A stretch of DNA of 6,118 nucleotides. It comes from DATJUF01 sp035524095 (GTDB lineage: Bacteria; Desulfobacterota; Binatia; Binatales; Binataceae). The DNA lies in the NCBI GenBank assembly GCA_035524095.1, contig DATKPK010000105.1, forward strand, positions 1 through 6,118, read 5' to 3'. Positions 1 through 5,546 of this stretch are shown here, piece after piece. Positions within the stretch are counted from its first letter, which is position 1; each line of letters starts with the position of its first letter. A program made the translations under genes and the position numbers. Below the pieces are notes generated by a model, which had not been told where the DNA came from, made no database searches, and worked only from the letters and a program-made list of their open reading frames with translations.

Positions 1-965
1 ATCTGGTCGGAATCAAGGGGCCACTGACCACGCCGGTCGGGGGCGGCATCCGCTCACTCAATGTTGCGCTGCGCCAACTACTCGATTTGTACGTCTGCCT
101 GCGGCCAGTACGCTATTTTAAGGGCGTTCCGAGTCCGGTCAAGAATCCGGAAAAGGTCGACATGGTGATTTTCCGCGAGAACACGGAAGACATCTATGCT
201 GGAATCGAATGGGCCGCCGAGACGCCCGACGCGAAGAAAGTCATCAAGTTCCTGATGGAAGAGATGGGCGTCAACAAAATTCGCTTCCCCAACACTTCGG
301 GCATCGGGATCAAGCCGGTCTCGCGCGAGGGTTCGGAGCGGCTGATTCGCGGGGCCTTGAATTATGCCGTCGCACATAAGCGCAAGAGCGTGACGCTGGT
401 CCATAAAGGCAATATCCAGAAGTTCACCGAAGGCGCGTTCCGCGACTGGGGTTACGAACTGACCAAGCGCGAATACCAGGGTAAAGCAATCGGATGGGAC
501 GATTGCGGCGGGAATCCACCGCCGGGCCAGGTGCTGGTCAAGGATGCAATCGCCGATATCACGTTCCAGCAGACGCTGACGCGCGCTGACGAGTTCGACG
601 TGATCGCGACCACCAATTTGAACGGTGATTACCTGTCAGACGCCTTGGCGGCACAGGTTGGCGGTATCGGGATCGCTCCGGGCGCCAACATCAATTACAT
701 CACCGGCCATGCGATCTTCGAGGCTACCCACGGCACCGCGCCGAAGTATTCCGACCAGGATAAGGTCAATCCAGGCTCGGTGATATTGTCAGGCGTACTG
801 ATGTTCGAGCACATGGGCTGGCAGGAAGTGGCAGACGGTATCATTCGCGGTATGGAGAAAACGATCGCTAATAAGACCGTCACCTATGACTTCGAGCGAC
901 TGATGACCGGGGCGAAGCTTCTGAAGTGCTCGGAGTTCGGTAAGGCAATCGTCGAGAATATGTGA
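1..965 (+). CDS. icd: NADP-dependent isocitrate dehydrogenase, 3' part (5' end outside the window)
   Basis: Oxidatively decarboxylates isocitrate to 2-oxoglutarate in the cytosolic TCA cycle, making NADPH. The open frame runs from base 3 with no start in the window; 320 residues are present. Compared from memory with E. coli Icd (416 aa), the first residue corresponds to about position 96, so roughly 95 residues are missing. The isocitrate-binding set is intact: window residues S18, N20, R24, R34 and R58 match E. coli S113, N115, R119, R129 and R153, and Y65 matches catalytic Y160. The second catalytic lysine lies in LVHKGN, and metal aspartates in NLNGDYLSDALAAQ. HGTAPKY followed by DKVNPGS, plus the arginine of DFERLM, is the NADP-type cofactor pocket, not the NAD type. 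The C-terminus VENM matches E. coli IENM. S18 is the serine that AceK phosphorylates in enterics; whether an AceK exists here cannot be seen. The TTG at 87 is internal, not the start. Confidence 0.97.
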   Translation, partial: LVGIKGPLTTPVGGGIRSLNVALRQLLDLYVCLRPVRYFKGVPSPVKNPEKVDMVIFRENTEDIYAGIEWAAETPDAKKVIKFLMEEMGVNKIRFPNTSGIGIKPVSREGSERLIRGALNYAVAHKRKSVTLVHKGNIQKFTEGAFRDWGYELTKREYQGKAIGWDDCGGNPPPGQVLVKDAIADITFQQTLTRADEFDVIATTNLNGDYLSDALAAQVGGIGIAPGANINYITGHAIFEATHGTAPKYSDQDKVNPGSVILSGVLMFEHMGWQEVADGIIRGMEKTIANKTVTYDFERLMTGAKLLKCSEFGKAIVENM

Positions 966-990
966 TTCGCGCTCTCAATTACCGATAATC

Positions 991-1028
991 AAAGAGCCGG
1001 TGCGATTTAGTATCGGCTCTTTCTTTTC
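991..1028 (+). terminator. Intrinsic terminator of icd
   Basis: Stem AAAGAGCCGGT (991-1001) pairs with ATCGGCTCTTT (1012-1022): 11 pairs with one G-T wobble, a 10-nt loop, then CTTTTC. It begins 26 bases after the icd stop codon. The 3' flank on the opposite strand has no comparable T run, so it acts mainly on the + strand. Confidence 0.88.
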
Positions 1029-1103
1029 GGGTGTTGCGTCCCTGAAGTCCGAAATCATCGTCCGAGTGAAGGCTTGCTTCGAATCTCGCTCTGATTCCTC
1101 GGC

Positions 1104-1150
1104 AAATTAAAAGCGATCGGCTTGGGTGAAATATTTCCCCACACGATCGC
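1104..1150 (-). terminator. Probable intrinsic terminator for the - strand genes (imperfect inverted repeat)
   Basis: Outer arms GCGATCG (1113-1119) and CGATCGC (1144-1150), then TGGG (1123-1126) with CCCA (1138-1141), and an inner GAAAT/ATTTC palindrome (1128-1137). This gives about 16 pairs with one bulged T and a small internal loop. Read on the - strand the structure is followed directly by TTTTAATTT, the layout of a Rho-independent terminator. It lies about 225 bases past the reductase stop, so it would be a backup or late terminator. A protein-binding palindrome is the alternative. Confidence 0.55.
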
Positions 1151-1177
1151 AAAGCACTTCAAAAATAGAACACGAAA

Positions 1178-1215
1178 ATTGCAAGGGATGTTTCACGTGA
1201 AACATCCCTTGCAAT
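1178..1215. other. parS: parS centromere site 1, inside a perfect 38-bp palindrome
   Basis: The core TGTTTCACGTGAAACA (1189-1204) matches the widely conserved bacterial parS consensus, bound by the chromosome-partitioning protein ParB/Spo0J, at every position. The perfect dyad extends beyond the core: the 19-base arm 1178-1196 is the exact reverse complement of 1197-1215. On the - strand the palindrome is followed by TTTTCG (from complement of 1178 downward), so it might also end transcripts arriving from the flavin reductase gene. No parA or parB is in the window. Confidence 0.88.
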
Positions 1216-1325
1216 CGCGGGCGCAATTCACGCTGATTCGCGCGGTTTTCAATCAAAGCTAGTATTCTTTGAGTGGGTTTCTGATTCTCGAGGCTCACAA
1301 CTCCACACTTCCTTGCACGCGATCT

Positions 1326-1361
1326 TTGCGCGGGATGTTTCACGTGAGACATCCGTTGCAG
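1326..1361. other. parS: parS centromere site 2 (one core mismatch)
   Basis: Core TGTTTCACGTGAGACA (1336-1351) differs from copy 1 by one base (G at 1348). The surrounding 36 bases match copy 1 at 31 positions, including GGGATG before and CATCC plus TTGCA after the core, so likeness extends past the usual 16-bp site. Its centre lies exactly 147 bp from that of copy 1. It ends 13 bases before the reductase stop codon. Degenerate sites with one mismatch are commonly still bound by ParB, probably more weakly. Confidence 0.8.
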
Positions 1362-1374
1362 AATTGGCCCCCGG

Positions 1375-1977
1375 TCAGGTGGGGCGGCGCATTTTGAAGA
1401 CCGTATCGACCACCGCGTAATGATCGAGCTGGCCGAGGCGGGCGATCGGCCGCACCTTCGATAAATCAACAACTCCGTCGGCGATTAATGCGTCGTCGAT
1501 ATAAATGCTGATGACTTGGCCAATCACGATTGAGTAGGGATTCGGCACTCCATCAGTCGGCGGCAGAGTGACCGTCTTGACGTATTTGCATTCAAAGGCC
1601 ACCGGCGACAGTTTGACGCGTGGCGGCTTCACGACGAGCGATGGCGCCATCTCAAGCTCGGCCAACTCCGGCTCGCTCACACCCGGTCCGACTGAGGCCG
1701 AAGTGATATTCATCTGCTCGCGCAACTCCCAGGTTGTCAGGCTATGAACGAACTCGCCAGTCTCCTCGGCGTGCTGCTGAGAGTTTTTGTATTCGGCGCT
1801 GGAGAACATCACGAACGGCGGCGCAGTCGAAATCGCGTTGAAAAAACTATAGGGCGCCAGATTGTTGACGCCGTCGCGGCTGATCGTCGAAATCCAGCCG
1901 ATTGGACGCGGCACCACTAATGCGGTCAGTGGATCATGCGCCAGTCCGTGATTTTTCTTGATCGGATCGTAGTGCAT
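1375..1977 (-). CDS. Flavin reductase family protein (FMN-binding split barrel)
   Basis: A 200-residue cytosolic protein of the flavin reductase-like split-barrel family (PF01613 type), which binds FMN and usually reduces flavin with NAD(P)H, often for a partner oxygenase. Family signatures are the N-terminal MHYDP, VVPRPIGWIS (about residues 21-30), NLAPYSFFNAIS (39-50) followed by PP (53-54), MFSS (57-60), ETGEFV, and the C-terminal RPIARLG then YAVVDTVFKMRRP. The length is normal and the protein looks intact. The start is ATG at 1977, with a GAGG ribosome binding site 6 nt upstream that lies within a strong hairpin. It is the last gene of the - strand block, 119 nt after the DUF4019 gene, so it may have its own promoter. 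No oxygenase partner is nearby, so substrate and physiological role are unknown. Confidence 0.9.
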   Translation of the reverse strand: MHYDPIKKNHGLAHDPLTALVVPRPIGWISTISRDGVNNLAPYSFFNAISTAPPFVMFSSAEYKNSQQHAEETGEFVHSLTTWELREQMNITSASVGPGVSEPELAELEMAPSLVVKPPRVKLSPVAFECKYVKTVTLPPTDGVPNPYSIVIGQVISIYIDDALIADGVVDLSKVRPIARLGQLDHYAVVDTVFKMRRPT

Positions 1978-1981
1978 TATA

Positions 1982-1999
1982 GGCCTCGCGTGCGAGGCC
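1982..1999 (-). promoter_or_regulatory. Hairpin covering the flavin reductase ribosome binding site
   Basis: GGCCTCGC (1982-1989) and GCGAGGCC (1992-1999) are exact inverted repeats separated by 2 bases. In the - strand mRNA this forms at least a 7-bp GC-rich stem with a 4-nt loop. The GAGG Shine-Dalgarno (complement of 1984-1987) sits in its 3' arm, 6 nt before the ATG, so folding would hide it. The same dyad could instead be a DNA operator. Confidence 0.5.
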
Positions 2000-2096
2000 G
2001 TGCGCGCGCGAGTCCGCGGGTGCCGCGCCTCAAGAATCCGAAGCTAAACCTAGCGAATATAACAATCCCTGAACATGGGACGAGCAGCTGGCCCAC

Positions 2097-2531
2097 CTAT
2101 CTAATAAAGTAGCCAACGAGACGATACTGACCGTCCTTGTCGAGCTTCATGACAACCGTCTCCGTCGCAGAGCGCTTGTTGCTGAACGAAGTATTATACT
2201 GGATGACTGCGTAGTTGCCGTCTGGTGCGCCCGGCAAAGCCGTCGCCGTTTCCGCGGATGCTATATCGCGAGCCGCCAGCCCGCCGAGCGCTGCCCGCAG
2301 GCTCGCGATCGTGTTGACCCAGTCATCCTCGGTCACCCGGCTGCGGAAGTAACTGCTCGCATCCTTCCAGCTTTCCGCATATTTGCCATCGTCAACTAAT
2401 CTGAGCCAGACACTTGCGGCCCGTTCGGCACCGGCGTCAGGCGCAGGCTGTGCCGCCGCGGTCCGCAGCACAAATAGAAGCGCGATAAACGCGAAGCTGA
2501 AAGCAAGCCAGCGCGGCGGAGGCTGGTGCAC
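2097..2531 (-). CDS. Exported DUF4019-domain protein
   Basis: A 144-residue protein of unknown function. Starting at GTG 2531, residues 1-27 form a classic signal peptide: HQPPPR, a hydrophobic core WLAFSFAFIALLFVL (8-22), then RTAAA with a likely cut after A27 before QPAPD. The mature part (about 32-144) matches the DUF4019 pattern: WLRLVDDGKYAESW (42-55), a Y-F pair, VTEDDW, LPGAPDGNYAVIQYNTSF, E-TVVMKLDKDGQYRLVGYF near the end. A periplasmic or secreted location is inferred. A longer frame from ATG 2633 exists, but it would put about 34 charged and glycine-rich residues before the signal peptide and overlap the upstream gene by about 95 nt. The GTG lies 5 nt after the SnoaL-gene stop and has no clear Shine-Dalgarno, suggesting translational coupling. 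Confidence 0.82.
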   Translation of the reverse strand: MHQPPPRWLAFSFAFIALLFVLRTAAAQPAPDAGAERAASVWLRLVDDGKYAESWKDASSYFRSRVTEDDWVNTIASLRAALGGLAARDIASAETATALPGAPDGNYAVIQYNTSFSNKRSATETVVMKLDKDGQYRLVGYFIR

Positions 2532-2536
2532 TGCGC

Positions 2537-3055
2537 TTAATGAGCGCGCATCTTGAGACGATCTTCCTGCGCCCAGCCCTCCTTGAGCGGCACCATGAAG
2601 TAGGGCACCAGCGCCATCTTGCTGAACTTCCATTGACCGCTGCGGCGAACATATTCATCGTCATAACGTGCGGCGACCAGAAACGCCTCGCCGTTGTAGA
2701 TCGGTTTGGCTTCCAGATAGGCAAAACCCTCCCCGCGGTCGCCGCTCAGTTTGATCGTATGATTATGGATGAACTGCTTGACCCAGGTGATACGTGGACG
2801 ATCGGGCTTGCCGCTCTCAGGCTTGTCGTTCAGCGTGCCAAAGAATCGCGCGATTTCGGCCCGTCCATGAGCCTTGCCCAGATGGGCGAAGTCGAGCACG
2901 CCGTCTTCAGTAAAGAGGTCCGGGATGGCGCTGAACTGGGCTTCGTTGACGTATTCATGATAACGGTAGCGAAGGTCGCGGATTGCCTCGCGATCGTAAA
3001 GTTCCTGTACTTTGGCTTCAAGCTGCTGGATGCGTGCTTCAAGATCGGCCGCCAT
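2537..3055 (-). CDS. SnoaL-like / NTF2-fold protein
   Basis: A 172-residue protein of the SnoaL-like (NTF2 superfamily, cone-shaped alpha+beta barrel) group. Residues 5-19 carry leucine/isoleucine/valine at heptad-like spacing (L5, I9, L12, V16, L19), a short coiled coil. It runs into YDREAIRDLRYRYHEYVNE (20-38), the family's first helices. Then come DLFTEDGVLDF (46-56), HGRAEIARFF (63-72), a core HNHTIKL strand and a final barrel strand WKFSKMALVPYF. Members include isomerases, dehydratases and binding proteins; the substrate cannot be told from sequence. No signal peptide, so cytosolic. The ATG at 3055 is preceded by AAGGAG (complement of 3065-3070) with 9 nt spacing, the best ribosome binding site of the block, which makes this the first gene of the - strand unit. 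The DUF4019 gene follows 5 nt after its stop. Confidence 0.85.
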   Translation of the reverse strand: MAADLEARIQQLEAKVQELYDREAIRDLRYRYHEYVNEAQFSAIPDLFTEDGVLDFAHLGKAHGRAEIARFFGTLNDKPESGKPDRPRITWVKQFIHNHTIKLSGDRGEGFAYLEAKPIYNGEAFLVAARYDDEYVRRSGQWKFSKMALVPYFMVPLKEGWAQEDRLKMRAH

Positions 3056-3167
3056 CGGATGATTCTCCTTGGCAATTTTCCCCTGTGTTTACCACGACCT
3101 CGGTTCGGGCACCAACCGGCGGTTCGCGAAACGTATTCGACTGGATGAGGGCTAAACGCGCGGCGGC

Positions 3168-3196
3168 TTCACATCTGCGTGGCGGGTTGTTATAAA
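3168..3196 (+). promoter_or_regulatory. Sigma70-type promoter for mdh-sucCD
   Basis: TTCACA (3168-3173, five of six bases of the -35 consensus), a 17-bp spacer, and TATAAA (3191-3196, five of six) with the TG of an extended -10 (TGTTATAAA). Transcription would start near 3203, leaving a 5' leader of about 160 nt before the GTG of mdh. It is the best promoter match I could find in the window. Confidence 0.6.
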
Positions 3197-3330
3197 AACG
3201 GGGTTTGCCGCAAGGATCGCGCTTCGCACGTCGTGATGCGTTTGCAACACGCCCTGAGCTTGGCGCGGACCGGGAAAGCGACCGAGTAGCACAATCCTAG
3301 AAGTAACTTTGCCGATGGCGAACAGTCGCC

Positions 3331-3364
3331 GGAAGCGCGGATTAAACGGGAACGCGGATTAAAT
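3331..3364. repeat. 17-bp tandem duplication at the mdh translation start
   Basis: Two adjacent 17-base units (3331-3347 and 3348-3364) agree at 14 of 17 positions and share the exact 11-mer CGCGGATTAAA. The second unit provides the GGA (3356-3358) that is the only Shine-Dalgarno-like sequence for mdh, and ends one base before the GTG codon. Confidence 0.75.
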
Positions 3365-3365
3365 C

Positions 3366-4304
3366 GTGGCCAAGCGAAAAAAGATTGCATTCATTGGAGC
3401 CGGTAACGTCGGCGCGACCTGCGCCCATCTATGCTTCCTGCGAAGCCTCGGCGATATCGTGCTTTACGACATTATCGATGGGCTGCCGCAGGGCAAGGCA
3501 CTCGACATGCTTGAATCCGCGCCGGTGCTCGGCGTTGATGTCGATGTCATCGGCAGCACCGATATCAAAGATATCGCGGGTGCGGAGTGCATTGTGGTGA
3601 CCTCAGGGTCGCCGCGAAAACCCGGGATGAGCCGCGACGATCTGTTGAAGATCAACGCGGGCGTGATGAATACCGTCGGCAATGCGATCAAGGCCCACGC
3701 CCCGGATGCATTCGTGATCGTGGTGACCAATCCGCTCGACGCGATGGTTACGCAGATCAAACGCGTGACCGGCTTGCCGAAAGGCCGAGTGGTCGGTCAG
3801 GCCGGCGTGCTCGATTCTGCACGCTACCGGACGTTCCTCGCCTCCGAACTCGGCGTGTCGGTCAGCAGCGTGAATGCGATGGTGCTCGGTGGTCATGGCG
3901 ATGACATGGTGCCGGTGCGGAGTTACACGACCTGCGGCGGCGTGCCGATAGAAAAGTTAATTGAGCCCAAGCGGCTGGAAGAGATTGAGACGCGGACACG
4001 TAATGGCGGCGCGGAAATTGTCAATCTGATGAAGACCTCGTCGTATTATGCAGCAGGTACAGCGGTGTATCGGATGGTCGAGGCCTTCATCCTTGACAAG
4101 AAGGAAGTGCTGCCGGCCGCGGCCTATCTCGAGGGCGAATATGGCGTGAAGGGACTTTACGCGGGTGTGCCGGTGATCATCGGCGGCGAGGGTGTCGAAC
4201 GGATCGTCACCATCGATTTGACGGCGGCGGAGAGAAGGGCTTTCGAGTCGTCAGTGGCGCACGTCAAGGAACTGGTCGAGGCGATGGACAAGGTGATCGG
4301 CTAA
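3366..4304 (+). CDS. mdh: NAD-dependent malate dehydrogenase (LDH-like type)
   Basis: Interconverts malate and oxaloacetate with NAD in the cytosol. The 312-residue protein has the Rossmann loop GAGNVG (11-16) and an acidic D35 at the end of the second strand, typical of NAD preference. The mobile loop SPRKPGMSRDDLL has substrate arginines R84 and R90; arginine at 84 marks malate rather than lactate specificity. N122 in VTNPLDAM, the D150/R153 pair in LDSAR and catalytic H177 in GGHGDDMVP complete the active site. It resembles the alphaproteobacteria-type tetrameric LDH-like MDH rather than the E. coli dimeric type. The start is GTG at 3366; an in-frame TAA lies only two codons upstream (3360-3362), so no longer form is possible. 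The Shine-Dalgarno is weak (GGA, 7 nt away). sucC follows after 68 nt without a terminator, so mdh probably heads the operon. Confidence 0.96.
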   Translation: MAKRKKIAFIGAGNVGATCAHLCFLRSLGDIVLYDIIDGLPQGKALDMLESAPVLGVDVDVIGSTDIKDIAGAECIVVTSGSPRKPGMSRDDLLKINAGVMNTVGNAIKAHAPDAFVIVVTNPLDAMVTQIKRVTGLPKGRVVGQAGVLDSARYRTFLASELGVSVSSVNAMVLGGHGDDMVPVRSYTTCGGVPIEKLIEPKRLEEIETRTRNGGAEIVNLMKTSSYYAAGTAVYRMVEAFILDKKEVLPAAAYLEGEYGVKGLYAGVPVIIGGEGVERIVTIDLTAAERRAFESSVAHVKELVEAMDKVIG

Positions 4305-4363
4305 ACAATCGGGTCGTGAAAATAGTAGCCATAAATCGAGCCGCGTCGCACTGATTGAGATTA

Positions 4364-4368
4364 AAGGA
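4364..4368 (+). promoter_or_regulatory. Ribosome binding site that sets the sucC start
   Basis: AAGGA lies 4 nt before the ATG at 4373. A TTG at 4355 in the same frame would add six residues, but it lies upstream of this site, has no Shine-Dalgarno of its own, and would put extra residues before the family-standard MN-HE-QAK N-terminus. Confidence 0.75.
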
Positions 4369-4372
4369 ACGG

Positions 4373-5542
4373 ATGAACATACACGAATTTCAGGCCAAGC
4401 AGATTCTGCGGCGCTTTAATGTGCCAGTGCCGAAAGGCGAACCGGCCTCTTCGCCGGAAGAAATGGCCAAAGCCTTCGAGACGCTCGGACTGCCCAAGGC
4501 CGTCGCGAAGGTACAGATTCATGCCGGCGGGCGCGGCAAGGCTGGAGGCGTCAAAGTCGTATCTAGCGCGGCTGAGGCTCGTGACTTCGCACAAAAGCTG
4601 CTCGGCAAGCCACTGGTGACTCATCAGACAGGACCGCAGGGCCGTATAGTGCGCCGCATGTACATTGAGCAGGCGAGCGAGGTCGCGCGTGAGCTTTACC
4701 TGGGGATGGTAGTGGATCGCAAGGCTGAGAGCATCGCGGTGATCGCTAGCACCGAGGGCGGAATGGAGATCGAAGAAGTCGCAGCCAAGACGCCGGAGCG
4801 GATCATCACGGAGCCAATCGATCCGGTGATTGGACTGGCTGGCTTTCAGGCGCGCAAGATCGCGTTTGCACTGGGGCTAAAGGACAAACAAGTCGGCCAA
4901 TTCGGCACGCTATTGAGCGCGCTCTATCGGACATTCCTCGAAACTGACGCCTCGCTGATCGAGATCAATCCACTGGTGGTGACCAAGGACGGCAGCGTAA
5001 TCTGCTTGGACGCGAAGATGTCGTTTGACGACAACGGCCTGTTTCGCCATCCGGAGATTCGCGAGTTGCGCGATCCAAACGAGGAAGATCCCGCGGAGAC
5101 CGAAGCGGCGAAGTTCGACCTCAGCTATGTCCATCTGGACGGCACGATCGGCTGCATGGTCAACGGCGCCGGGCTAGCGATGGCGACGATGGATATCGTC
5201 AAGCATTACGGAGCCGAACCAGCCAACTTCCTCGACGTAGGCGGTGGTGCGAATTCGGAAAAGGTCGCGGCGGCTTTCCGAATCTTGCTCGCAGACGAAC
5301 GGGTGCAGGCCGTGCTGATCAACATCTTCGGCGGGATCATGCTGTGCGACGTATTGGCGCAGGGCGTGGTTGACGCGGCACGCGAGGTCAAACTGAGTAT
5401 TCCGCTGGTAGTGCGAATGGAAGGCACCAACGTTGATCAGGGCAAAGCGATCCTCAAGGATTCAGGGATCGCAGTGATTGCCGCGAACGACATGGCTGAC
5501 GCTGCCCGGCGGGTGGTCGAAGCGATCGGGCATCGGGCGTAA
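4373..5542 (+). CDS. sucC: Succinate-CoA ligase (ADP-forming) beta subunit
   Basis: The beta subunit of succinyl-CoA synthetase, which with SucD converts succinyl-CoA, phosphate and ADP (or GDP) to succinate, CoA and the triphosphate. The 389 residues match E. coli SucC (388 aa) almost without gaps as recalled. An N-terminal ATP-grasp domain begins MNIHEFQAKQIL and contains K46 and the glycine-rich HAGGRGKAGG (50-59). Metal-binding N199 (IEINPLV) and D213 (CLDAK) sit at the E. coli positions. The C-terminal domain contains GCMVNGAGLAMATMDI, NFLDVGGGA, and NIFGGIMLCD, the power helix region that contacts the phosphohistidine of SucD. Nothing appears truncated or mutated. The sucD start follows 4 nt after the stop, as expected for stoichiometric production of the two subunits. 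Confidence 0.97.
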   Translation: MNIHEFQAKQILRRFNVPVPKGEPASSPEEMAKAFETLGLPKAVAKVQIHAGGRGKAGGVKVVSSAAEARDFAQKLLGKPLVTHQTGPQGRIVRRMYIEQASEVARELYLGMVVDRKAESIAVIASTEGGMEIEEVAAKTPERIITEPIDPVIGLAGFQARKIAFALGLKDKQVGQFGTLLSALYRTFLETDASLIEINPLVVTKDGSVICLDAKMSFDDNGLFRHPEIRELRDPNEEDPAETEAAKFDLSYVHLDGTIGCMVNGAGLAMATMDIVKHYGAEPANFLDVGGGANSEKVAAAFRILLADERVQAVLINIFGGIMLCDVLAQGVVDAAREVKLSIPLVVRMEGTNVDQGKAILKDSGIAVIAANDMADAARRVVEAIGHRA

Positions 5543-5546
5543 AGCG

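Larger units (their letters stand above)
966..1374. other. Convergent intergenic region with two parS sites and terminators
   Basis: About 410 bases between the ends of icd (+) and the flavin reductase gene (-). No credible protein is encoded; an open frame at 1107-1472 (-) is low-complexity and overlaps the reductase in another frame. Going rightward, it holds the icd terminator, a - strand terminator-like inverted repeat, parS copy 1 in a perfect palindrome, a small inverted repeat TCAAAG/CTTTGA (1253-1258 and 1267-1272, 8-nt loop, no role assigned), and parS copy 2. Because both flanking genes point inward, no gene promoter is expected here, so the symmetrical elements are unlikely to be operators. 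Confidence 0.85.
3056..3365. other. Divergent intergenic region between the SnoaL-like gene and mdh
   Basis: About 310 bases with no credible coding frame. It carries the SnoaL-gene ribosome binding site at its left end, a cluster of short repeats CGGTTCG (3101-3107), AACCG (3114-3118) and CGGTTCG (3120-3126), the mdh promoter, a small hairpin GGCGA/TCGCC (3317-3321 and 3326-3330), and a tandem repeat against the mdh start. I could not find a convincing sigma70 promoter for the - strand direction, though one must lie here if the SnoaL-like gene leads its transcript. Confidence 0.75.

Noticed and set aside
1135..1143. TTCCCCACA as a DnaA box
   Set aside because: Two mismatches to TTATCCACA, single copy, and it lies within a better-explained inverted repeat. 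No evidence of an origin inside the window despite the parS sites.
1107..1472. 121-codon open frame on the - strand across the parS region
   Set aside because: It has no family resemblance, is rich in Arg, Ser and Cys, overlaps the conserved flavin reductase C-terminus in another frame, and runs straight through both parS palindromes, which encode the repeated peptide MFHVKHP or similar.
2056..2064. Extended -10 (TGTTATATT on the - strand) as a promoter for the flavin reductase gene
   Set aside because: The -10 is reasonable, but the hexamer 17 bp upstream (CTCGTC) bears no likeness to a -35 element, so I would not annotate it.
2532..2633. Longer DUF4019 protein starting at ATG 2633
   Set aside because: It would place about 34 residues before a clean signal peptide and overlap the upstream gene; the GTG at 2531 places the signal peptide at the very N-terminus.
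2540..3148. 202-codon open frame on the + strand
   Set aside because: It is antisense to the SnoaL-like gene, which has clear family motifs and a good ribosome binding site. The + frame shows no recognisable domain.
4355..4372. TTG start for sucC
   Set aside because: AAGGA lies downstream of it and in proper place for the ATG at 4373, which also gives the family-standard N-terminus.
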